Source: Oscillospiraceae bacterium
GTDB lineage: Bacteria; Bacillota_A; Clostridia; Oscillospirales; Oscillospiraceae
Direction: 5' to 3'
DNA length: 7,049 nucleotides
Assembly: GCA_024690695.1 (NCBI GenBank)
Contig: JAILOS010000083.1
Span: 1 to 7,049 of the forward strand
Shown: piece by piece, positions 1-6,100 of the stretch
How positions within the stretch are numbered: position 1 is the first letter of the stretch
Layout of the letters: each line of letters begins with the position of its first letter
Notes under the pieces: generated by a model
What the model was told of the DNA's origin: nothing
Database searches by the model: none
Seen by the model: the letters and a program-made list of their open reading frames with translations, nothing else
Translations under genes and position numbers: made by a program

Positions 1-12
1 CTCGCTCAAAAC
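1..12. repeat. Fragment of a palindromic repeat arm at the left edge
   Basis: These 12 bases (CTCGCTCAAAAC) are identical to the last 12 bases of the window (7038-7049), where they form the outer arm of repeat copy B. The reverse complement also resembles the opposite arm of copy B (GTTTTGAGCGGG, 6941-6952; 11 of 12). The simplest reading is that a further B-type copy lies just outside the left edge and is cut by the window, so that it sits next to copy A. Because the element is palindromic, the orientation of the missing copy cannot be told. An alternative is that the two edges are the overlapping ends of one circular molecule. Confidence 0.5.
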
Positions 13-21
13 TGCTGCGCA

Positions 22-156
22 CCTGAAATAGAGAGATTTTTCTGTCAGGCGAGGCGAAAAGCGCAGAAATACTGGAAATGTATTTCGAGCATTTTCAACG
101 AAGTCTGGCAGGAAAAGATCCTTTTTCAGGCTGCCGTATCCCTGACTTGCTCGCCC
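22..156 (-). repeat. Palindromic intergenic repeat, copy A (minus orientation)
   Basis: Read on the minus strand, this is a 26-base flank (156 down to 131, beginning GGGCGAGCAA) followed by a 109-base imperfect palindrome (130 down to 22). The palindrome closes with a perfect 7-bp outer stem, CCTGAAA (22-28) with TTTCAGG (124-130), and a perfect 7-bp inner stem, GAAATAC (66-72) with GTATTTC (80-86), around a 7-base loop. It aligns with copy B (6915-7049) over the full 135 bases with no net gap: 22 of 26 in the flank and roughly 80 of 135 overall by hand count. It ends 60 bases upstream of the GTG at 217 and could lie in that gene's leader or act as a boundary. I see no ORF or transposase in it. 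It could be a mobile palindromic element (REP- or MITE-like) or a structured RNA. Confidence 0.75.
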
Positions 157-216
157 TAAAGAGAAGGAACTTTTTTGAACGCCCTTCGTCCAAAGAAGCA
201 AGAGAGGTGATCTGCC

Positions 217-561
217 GTGAAACGCCGTCTGATCCTGGGCCTGTCGGTCTGCGCCGCGCTGGTCTGCGCGCTGTTTTTCTGCCACGTCGCCGCGATGCGG
301 CCGAGCGCGGAGGCACTCTGCCGGGCCGAGGCGCTGGAATATCTGCTCTCGCAGGCCGATCCCGAGTGCCTGCCCACGATGGCGCCCTATCTCAGCGGCG
401 AGCCCGCGCTGAGCGCGCCGCCCGCGGAGGGGGAGACCGAGCGCGTGGGCGACCGGATGCTCCGCAGCGAGGATACGCTCTACTACGTCCGCCCCGGAGA
501 CGGCCGGACGATCGCCTTCGTGCGCGCGGAGCAGGAGGCATTTTCGCAGCTCGGCCGTTGA
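217..561 (+). CDS. Small exported or membrane-anchored protein of unknown function
   Basis: I do not recognise this 114-residue protein. It starts with GTG at 217, chosen because AGGTGA (204-209) lies 7 bases upstream and the next residues, KRR followed by about 20 hydrophobic residues, form a typical signal sequence or N-terminal anchor (residues 2-26). There is no lipobox, although cysteines occur at about 12, 17 and 22 within the hydrophobic stretch. The remaining 85 or so residues are soluble and acidic, with an Ala/Pro/Glu-rich middle and a C-terminal part (YYVRPGDGRTIAFVRAEQEA) that looks like a short beta-rich segment. Translation in this frame is open and ends at TGA 559-561. The next gene has its own promoter immediately downstream, so this one is probably transcribed alone. 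No promoter of its own is convincing upstream. An extracytoplasmic location is inferred from the N-terminus only. Confidence 0.7.
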   Translation: MKRRLILGLSVCAALVCALFFCHVAAMRPSAEALCRAEALEYLLSQADPECLPTMAPYLSGEPALSAPPAEGETERVGDRMLRSEDTLYYVRPGDGRTIAFVRAEQEAFSQLGR

Positions 562-567
562 GACGGC

Positions 568-596
568 TTGCAAGTCGGCTCCGGCTGTGGTAGAAT
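568..596 (+). promoter_or_regulatory. Vegetative (sigma-A type) promoter for the XRE gene
   Basis: TTGCAA (568-573) and TAGAAT (591-596) are separated by exactly 17 bases, and TGG directly before the -10 box makes it an extended -10 element. The -35 box begins six bases after the stop codon of the upstream gene. The start of transcription would fall near 603, leaving a leader of about 30 bases before the ATG at 636. Confidence 0.8.
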
Positions 597-635
597 AAGC
601 CCGGAAAAAATAAAAAAGCCGGGAGGACGATCGAC

Positions 636-1151
636 ATGGCCGCAAAAACCGTTGGAGAACTCATCAAGGAAGCCCGCACCGCCGCCAAGCTCTCGCAGCA
701 GGCGCTGGCCGAGCAGATCGAAGGGCTGAGCGCTTCGGACGTCAGCAAGGCCGAGCGCGGAGAAAAGGAACTGACGCAAGCCCAGCTCAAGGCGATCGCA
801 AAGGCGACCGGCGTGACGCAGAAGTCGCTGCTCGAAGCGGCGGCCGCGAAGAAGCCCGCCGCGTCAACGGCCGCGAAGAAACCGGCGGCGAGCGCGAAGA
901 AACCGGCTTCGACGAGCGCCGCGAAGAAGCCCGCCTCGACGGCTGCGAAAAAGGCGGAGGAGATCACGCTCACGGCCGCGGAAAAGAAGCTGCTGGAGCT
1001 CTACCGCGCCGCGGATTCCGACACGAAGAAGGCGGCGGTCGCCGTGCTCAAGGGCGAAAAGCCGGAGGACAGCGGCGTGCTCGGCAGCCTGCTGAACATG
1101 ATCGGCGGCACTGACGTCGTCGGCGGCCTCCTCGGCAGCCTGAAAAAATAA
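636..1151 (+). CDS. XRE-family DNA-binding protein with histone-H1-like Ala/Lys/Pro linker
   Basis: This 171-residue protein has three parts. Residues 7-64 form an XRE/Cro-type helix-turn-helix (KLSQQALAEQIEGLSASDVS, then KAERGEKELT and a closing helix), which should bind DNA. Residues 68-109 are a low-complexity linker with four AKKPA units and a final AAKK, like the basic tails of bacterial H1-like proteins (Hc1, BpH1, AlgP). Residues 110-141 (TAAEKKLLELYRAADSDTKK) resemble the C-terminal helix found after the HTH in many clostridial XRE regulators. The last 25 residues are Gly/Leu-rich and hydrophobic (GVLGSLLNMIGG, VVGGLLGSL) and may mediate self-association. The ATG at 636 is supported by GGGAGG (621-626), 9 bases upstream. 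It is monocistronic, between its own promoter and a strong terminator. It could be a sequence-specific regulator or a nucleoid-associated protein; the basic linker favours non-specific DNA contacts. No target is evident. Confidence 0.85.
   Translation: MAAKTVGELIKEARTAAKLSQQALAEQIEGLSASDVSKAERGEKELTQAQLKAIAKATGVTQKSLLEAAAAKKPAASTAAKKPAASAKKPASTSAAKKPASTAAKKAEEITLTAAEKKLLELYRAADSDTKKAAVAVLKGEKPEDSGVLGSLLNMIGGTDVVGGLLGSLKK
843..953 (+). repeat. In-gene repeat encoding Ala-Lys-Lys-Pro units
   Basis: The DNA under residues 70-106 of the XRE-like protein carries imperfect repeats of the type GCGAAGAAGCCCGCC and GCGAAGAAACCGGCG, encoding AKKPA with short Ser/Thr spacers. The synonymous differences between units indicate an old repeat rather than a recent slippage event. 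Such tracts often vary in unit number between strains. Confidence 0.7.
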
Positions 1152-1160
1152 ACGAGGGGC

Positions 1161-1198
1161 AAAACGATCCGGATCGAAACTGTCCGGATCGTTTTTTT
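1161..1198 (+). terminator. Rho-independent terminator of the XRE gene
   Basis: AAAACGATCCGGA (1161-1173) pairs perfectly with TCCGGATCGTTTT (1183-1195), giving a 13-bp stem around a 9-base loop. A run of seven T (1192-1198) follows the GC-rich part of the stem. It begins 9 bases after the TAA at 1149-1151. The A-run on the 5' side could let it work weakly on the other strand, but no gene needs that here. Confidence 0.92.
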
Positions 1199-1370
1199 GC
1201 CTTCCCGGGAAAAGGCGTGTATGCAAAAAGTACATAAACAACCAAAACGTCCGACGCGGCCGGGGCTGTGCGCGGGAAGGGCGGCCCTCTCTCCGCACGC
1301 AGCCGCGGCCTCGACTCTTTTTGGGCATTTTGAACGGCCCGGGGGCGTCATGTTTGGATGGCATTTCCTG
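1199..1370. other. Non-coding gap with a GC-rich imperfect hairpin
   Basis: No credible gene is present between the terminator and the next promoter. The main structure is an imperfect hairpin at 1258-1310: GGCCG (1258-1262) pairs with CGGCC (1306-1310), GGCTG (1264-1268) with CAGCC (1300-1304), and TGCG (1269-1272) with CGCA (1294-1297), after one mismatch and a two-base bulge. A run of five T follows at 1318-1322, but it starts 7 bases beyond the stem, so this is not a standard terminator. It could be a degenerate terminator, a small RNA or chance pairing in GC-rich DNA. Confidence 0.35.
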
Positions 1371-1402
1371 CAGAATTGTCTTGCCGGCCTGCAAAAATTC
1401 TG
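1371..1402. promoter_or_regulatory. Possible operator dyad around the -35 box
   Basis: CAGAATT (1371-1377) and AATTCTG (1396-1402) are perfect inverted repeats separated by 18 bases. They bracket the -35 box (1381-1386) and the spacer of the operon promoter, and the right half touches the extended -10. The spacing of about 25 bases between half-site centres would suit a dimeric regulator with contacts more than two helical turns apart. Seven-base arms can arise by chance, so this is tentative. Confidence 0.3.
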
Positions 1403-1409
1403 ATAAAAT
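1381..1409 (+). promoter_or_regulatory. Vegetative (sigma-A type) promoter of the binding protein / c-di-GMP operon
   Basis: TTGCCG (1381-1386) and TAAAAT (1404-1409) are separated by 17 bases, with TGA directly before the -10 box forming an extended -10. Transcription would start near 1416. This makes the in-frame ATG at 1410 unusable from this promoter and supports the ATG at 1479 as the true start. Confidence 0.75.
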
Positions 1410-1437
1410 ATGAAATTGGGAAAGTATTTGTTAATCT

Positions 1438-1457
1438 GCAGACCGCTTGCGGTCTGC
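1438..1457. promoter_or_regulatory. Perfect 9-bp dyad in the operon leader
   Basis: GCAGACCGC (1438-1446), a TT loop, and GCGGTCTGC (1449-1457) form a perfect inverted repeat about 22 bases after the predicted transcription start and just before the ribosome binding site (GGGAGGAGGAG, 1463-1473). There is no T-run after it, so it is not a terminator. As DNA it could be an operator for a dimeric repressor. As RNA it could be a leader hairpin affecting stability or ribosome access. Confidence 0.5.
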
Positions 1458-1478
1458 GGAGCGGGAGGAGGAGCCGGC

Positions 1479-3146
1479 ATGAAAGAGCTGAAGAGAACGA
1501 AGAGGGCGCTCGCCCTGGCGCTGGCGCTCGTCTCGCTGCTGCTCCTCCTCTCCGCCTGCGCGCCGCCGGGCGGCCCGCAGAACGTGCCGGAGGGGGAACC
1601 GGATCCGCCCCGGCAGTTCTCCCGCTTCCTCGTCGCCGTGGAGGACGAGCCGGACACCGTGGACTTCCAGTGCACGACGATCCACTACACGATCGCCCAG
1701 AACGTGTTTGACCGTCTGGTCGAGATGGAAAACGACGCGGAGGGGAACGCGGTGATCCGGCCCTCGCTGGCCGGGAAACCGGAGATCTCCGAGGACCGCT
1801 GCCGCTACACCTTCCGGCTGCGTCCGGGCGTCACCTTCAGCAACGGCTCGCCGCTCACCGCCTCGGACGTGGAATACACCTTTACGCGCCTGCTGACGCA
1901 TCCCGATTCCTGCAACCGCGACATCGTCGAAGAGATCGTCGGCGCGGAGGCGCTGGAGCAGGGGAAGGCGAAGCGGCTGGAGGGCTTCCGGGTCCTCGGC
2001 AAGCTGGAGTTTGAAATCACGCTGAACCAGCCCTTCGAGGCTTTTCTGGCCTGCCTGTCGATGCCCGGCGCCTCGATCCTCGACGCCGAGACGACCGAAG
2101 AGGCCGGAAGCCGCTTCGGGACCGAGCCGGAATGGACGGTCGGCACCGGCTCGTTCATTCTGAGCGGCTGGGACAGCGGCAAGGGCATGACGCTCACGGC
2201 CAATCCGAACTGCTGGCGCGGCGCGCCGAAATGCGAGGGGCTGGAGCTCCTGTTCCTGGAGGATCCGGAGGAGATCCGGGAGCTGTTTGAAAACGGGGAG
2301 CTGGACGTGCTGAATCTCGACGACGTCGGGAACTCGGCCGAGTTTTACCTGCACGGCACGGACTATCGGGACCGTCTCTACCGGGTCAACCGCATCAGCA
2401 TCACCTATTTTGCCCTCAACGAATCCGTCGCGCCGCTGGACGACGCGCGCGTCAGAAAGGCGCTGCAGCTCGCGCTGAAGCGCTCGGCGCTGCTGGACGC
2501 GGCCTATGCCGGGCGCGGGACCGTCGAAAACGGGATCATGCCCCACGGGCTGTACGGCTTCAACCCGGAGCTGCCGGAGATCCCCTTTGATCCGGCGGAG
2601 GCCCGGCGCCTGCTGGAGGAGGCCGGATACCCCGAGGGCTTCGACCTGACCGTCAGCGTCAGCTCCGCCTCGTCGCTGAAAGAAGTGGACGTGGTCCGCG
2701 CGGCGGCGGATATGTGGGAGAAGATCGGTCTGCGGGTGAAGGTCGAGCTGCTGGAGGAGGAGGACTTCATGAGCCGGCGCAAGAGCGGCTCGCTCGCCTG
2801 CTACTCGGCCACCTGGACCGCCGATTACAACGACCCGGACAACTTTTTCTACACCTTCTTCGGAAACGAGGCGAACGCCCGTTTCCGCAGCCTCTGCTAC
2901 GCGCGGACGGAGATCATGGAGCGGGTGCGCGACGCCCGGACGATCGCCGATCCCGAGGCGCGGATCCGGGAATACCGGGAGCTGGAGCGGATCATCGTCC
3001 AGGAGGACGCCGCCTGGATCCCGCTGTTCTCCAGACAGTACGTCTACGTGTCGTCCGCGCGTCTGACAGGCATGCAGTCCTCCTGGAACGGTTCGGTCAA
3101 GAACATGTACCGGGAGATGTCCGTTGATGGAGGCGAAGCGCCATGA
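1479..3146 (+). CDS. Family 5 extracellular solute-binding lipoprotein (OppA/DppA-like)
   Basis: This 555-residue protein has a lipoprotein signal peptide (basic KELKRTKR, a hydrophobic core, lipobox LSAC with Cys27), then a Pro/Gly-rich tether to about residue 47, then the SBP_bac_5 fold. Family hallmarks are LRPGVTFSNGSPLTASDVEYTF (its core LRPG at 114-117 and LTASDVEYTF at 126-135), ALNESVAPLDDARVRKAL (from 312), EARRLLEEAGYPEGF (from 374) and NDPDN (451-455) near the usual ligand-facing region. Members bind oligopeptides, nickel or other small ligands and usually feed an ABC importer. No permease or ATPase gene is visible here; the next gene overlaps by 4 bases and encodes a c-di-GMP receptor, so a sensory role is possible. 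The ATG at 1479 is chosen over the in-frame ATG at 1410 because the latter abuts the -10 box, lacks a ribosome binding site and would disturb the signal peptide, whereas GGGAGGAGG (1463-1471) precedes 1479. The ligand cannot be named; peptides are the family default. Confidence 0.9.
   Translation: MKELKRTKRALALALALVSLLLLLSACAPPGGPQNVPEGEPDPPRQFSRFLVAVEDEPDTVDFQCTTIHYTIAQNVFDRLVEMENDAEGNAVIRPSLAGKPEISEDRCRYTFRLRPGVTFSNGSPLTASDVEYTFTRLLTHPDSCNRDIVEEIVGAEALEQGKAKRLEGFRVLGKLEFEITLNQPFEAFLACLSMPGASILDAETTEEAGSRFGTEPEWTVGTGSFILSGWDSGKGMTLTANPNCWRGAPKCEGLELLFLEDPEEIRELFENGELDVLNLDDVGNSAEFYLHGTDYRDRLYRVNRISITYFALNESVAPLDDARVRKALQLALKRSALLDAAYAGRGTVENGIMPHGLYGFNPELPEIPFDPAEARRLLEEAGYPEGFDLTVSVSSASSLKEVDVVRAAADMWEKIGLRVKVELLEEEDFMSRRKSGSLACYSATWTADYNDPDNFFYTFFGNEANARFRSLCYARTEIMERVRDARTIADPEARIREYRELERIIVQEDAAWIPLFSRQYVYVSSARLTGMQSSWNGSVKNMYREMSVDGGEAP
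3129..3146 (+). promoter_or_regulatory. Ribosome binding site and ATGA stop-start overlap
   Basis: GGAGG (3129-3133) lies inside the end of the binding-protein gene, 9 bases before the ATG at 3143. That ATG shares bases with the TGA stop at 3144-3146. This implies co-transcription and likely translational coupling, so the two proteins would be made at linked levels. A second ATG at 3149 (residue 3) is possible but less well spaced. Confidence 0.8.
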
Positions 3147-6100
3147 AAATGACTTCGATCCGATTCAAGATCACGGCGATCACGGTCGCCGTCATTCTCG
3201 TGACCTTCCTGTCCGTTTTAGCCTCCTCCTATTCCGCGATCCGGCGGGAGAATGAGCGCCGCTCGGTGGAGATCATGCGCCTGAAGGGGAGCGAGACGAA
3301 GGACGTTCTGGACCAGTATTTCATCGAGATCGAGCGGTCCGTGTGGATGTCCGCCAATCTGGCCATGGATTCGCTGGACAGCGTGGCGCTCGTGGAGTAC
3401 GGCGCGGCGGAGCCCGCCGGCCGGACGGCCGAACAGCAGGCCCTGCTGGATGCCTATCTCGCGGAGCACTGCAAGCAGATCCAGAAGGCTTTTGAGAGCG
3501 TGGCCGGCGGCAGCAACGGCGTCGTCGCCTACTATTACTGCATCAATCCGGAGGTCAGCGAGACGGAGCACGGCTTCTTCTATTCGCGGATCGGCAAGGC
3601 GGGCTACATCGAGCGGGAGCCGCTGGACGCGAGCAAGCTGGATCCGGACGATCTCGAGCACAGCACCTGGTATTTTTCCGCGATCGAACGCGGGCAGCCC
3701 TCCTGGATCGGCCCTTACACCGCGCAATTTCTCGAGGAGGAGTGGATCTGCTCGTATCTGATCCCGGTCTACAAGTCCGGCGTGCTGATCGGCGTGATGG
3801 GGATGGACATCCCGATGGAGACCCTGTTCGAGCAGGTCAAGCCCATCCGCGTTTACGACACCGGCTTTGCCAGCCTCTGCGACGATGAAGGCCGCAACTA
3901 CTACTATCCGGAGCTCGAGCAGGGCCTTGCCCCGGAGATCACCGAGCTGACGGCCGCGGGCGACCTGCTCAGGCGCGGGAACAGCGGCGACGAGCTGATC
4001 CGCTATACGGCCAACGGCGAAAAGCGGCAGATGTCGATGACCACCCTGCGCAACGGCATGAAGCTGATCATCACCGCGCCCGTGCGCGAGATCAACGCCT
4101 CGTGGCAGCGCCTGGTCCGCAGAGTGCTGACCGTCGCGGCGCTCGTCATCCTGGCCTATGCGATGGCACTGATGTTCATCATGGGCTTTCTCACCCGTCC
4201 GCTGCGGGTGCTGACCGCGGCGGCCGGAAAGCTCGCCGAGGGCGATTACGACGTGGACCTGCCCTACAAAAGCCGCGACGAGGTGGGCGAGCTGACCCTG
4301 GCCTTCCGGCAGATGCGCGACCGGCTCCGGAGCTATATCGAGGACCTCAGCCGCCGCGTCTATACCGACGCGCTGACCGGACTGCCGAACATGCGCAGCT
4401 TTTTCCGGCGGGCCACGGACGAGAAGCAGACGCTGGCCGACGCGGACGAACAGCCCGCCATGCTGTATTTCGACGTCATCGGCATGAAGTTTTTCAACCA
4501 GCAGTACGGCTTTGAAGAGGGCGACCGGCTGCTGTGCGAGATCGGCCGGATCCTGAGCCGGCAGTTCGGAGAGCGGAGAGTCTGCCGCTTCAGCGAGGAC
4601 CACTTCGCCGCCGTCGGCGCCGAGGAGGGGCTGGAGGAGCGGCTGGAGGCCGTTTTCCGGGAGGTTCAGGAGGTCAACGGCGGCAAGACCGCTCCCCTCC
4701 GGGTGGGGGTCTATCCCTGCCGGCTTGGTCAGGTCGGCCCCGCCGTCGCCTGCGACCACGCCAAATACGCCTGCGACCGGCTCAAGGGGACCTATTCCTC
4801 CGGCTATATCTGGTTCGACAACGACATGCTCGGGCAGCTTGACGATACGCGCTATATCATCGACCATCTGGATCAGGCGCTCACGGAGGGCTGGATCAAG
4901 GTCTATTACCAGCCGATCATCCGCACGGTCAACAGCCGCGTCTGCGACGAGGAGGCGCTCTCCCGCTGGATCGACCCGAAGCGCGGCTTCCTTTCTCCCG
5001 CCGTCTTCATCCCGATCCTGGAGAACGCCCGCCTGATCTACAAGCTCGATCTCTACGTGCTGGACCAGATCCTGGAGAAGATGCAGGCCCAGAAGAAGGC
5101 GGGGCTGCAGGTCGTGCCGCATTCGCTGAACCTCTCGCGCGACGACTTTGACGTCTGCGACGTCGTCGAGGAGATCCGCCGCCGCGTGGACGAGGCCGGC
5201 ATCCCGCGCGACCGGCTGACGATCGAGGTCACCGAGAGCATCATCGGCAGAGACTTCGACTTTATGAAGGAGCAGATCAGGCGCTTCCGGGCGCTCGGCT
5301 TCAAGGTCTGGATGGACGATTTCGGCAGCGGCTACTCCTCGCTGGACGTGCTGCACGAGATCCGCTTCGACCTGATCAAGTTCGACATGAGCTTCATGCG
5401 CCGCTTCGACGAGGGGGACGAGAGCCGCATCATTCTCACGGAGCTGGTGCGCATGGCCGTCAGCCTCGGGCTGGACACGGTGTGCGAGGGCGTCGAGACC
5501 CCGGCGCAGGTCGAGTTCCTGCGCGAGATCGGCTGCAGCAAGCTGCAGGGCTATTATTACTGCAAGCCCATTCCCTACGAGAGCATCCTGGAGCGTTACG
5601 ACAGCGGCAGACAGATCGGCTTTGAAAACCCCGAGGAATCGGCCTATTACGAGTCGATCGGCCGCGTCAACCTCTTCGACCTCACGTCGATCGCCTCCCG
5701 CGGGGAGAACGAAGGACGGCAGTACAGCAACGCGCTGCCCGTGGGCGTCATGGAGATCCGGAAGGAGCGCGTGCGCTTCGTGCGCGCGAACAAGGCCTTC
5801 CGCGACTTCATGCAGCGCGCCTTCGACTTCAACCTCGAGGAGCGGGAATTCGGCTTCCCCGAGCAGGTCGAGGGCTCCGGCGCGTCCTTCATGCGGATGG
5901 TCCGCCGCTGCTGCGACGAGGGCAGCCGCGCGTTCTACGACGGGCGCCTGCCCGACGGCTCACTTGCGCACATCATCATCAACAGCGTATCCAGAAACCC
6001 GATCAACGGCGCCCAGGCCGTTCTGATCGCGGTGCTCTCCGTCACGGAGCCGGACAAGAGCACGACCTACGCGGACATTGCCCGCGCGCTGGCCGCGGAC

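Noticed and set aside
78..593. A 171-codon plus-strand frame starting inside repeat copy A
   Set aside because: It overlaps the better supported gene at 217-561 in another frame, has no ribosome binding site, and most of it is Arg/Gly/Ala-rich shadow sequence.
1197..1403. A 68-codon plus-strand frame in the intergenic gap
   Set aside because: It starts at the end of a terminator, has no ribosome binding site, runs through a GC-rich hairpin and a promoter, and shows no recognisable protein sequence.
1410..1478. An upstream ATG extending the binding protein by 23 residues
   Set aside because: It abuts the -10 box, lies before the predicted transcription start and lacks a ribosome binding site. 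The extension would place unrelated residues ahead of a normal lipoprotein signal peptide.
1410..1478. A c-di-GMP riboswitch in the leader of the c-di-GMP operon
   Set aside because: The leader after the predicted start is only about 60 bases, too short for the known c-di-GMP aptamers. Apart from the simple dyad I see no conserved aptamer sequence.
1431..2546. A 371-codon minus-strand open frame over the binding-protein gene
   Set aside because: It is Arg/Gly-rich, has no motif, overlaps the promoter region of the real gene and is explained by GC-biased third positions.
4583..4606. An active diguanylate cyclase site
   Set aside because: The signature reads SEDHF rather than GG[DE]EF, and neighbouring substrate-site residues are also altered, so the domain is described as degenerate.
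3218..5356. A 712-codon open frame on the minus strand inside the EAL gene
   Set aside because: It lies entirely antisense to a protein with clear dCache, HAMP, GGDEF and EAL motifs. Its translation has no recognisable domain and has the composition expected from reading high-GC coding DNA backwards.
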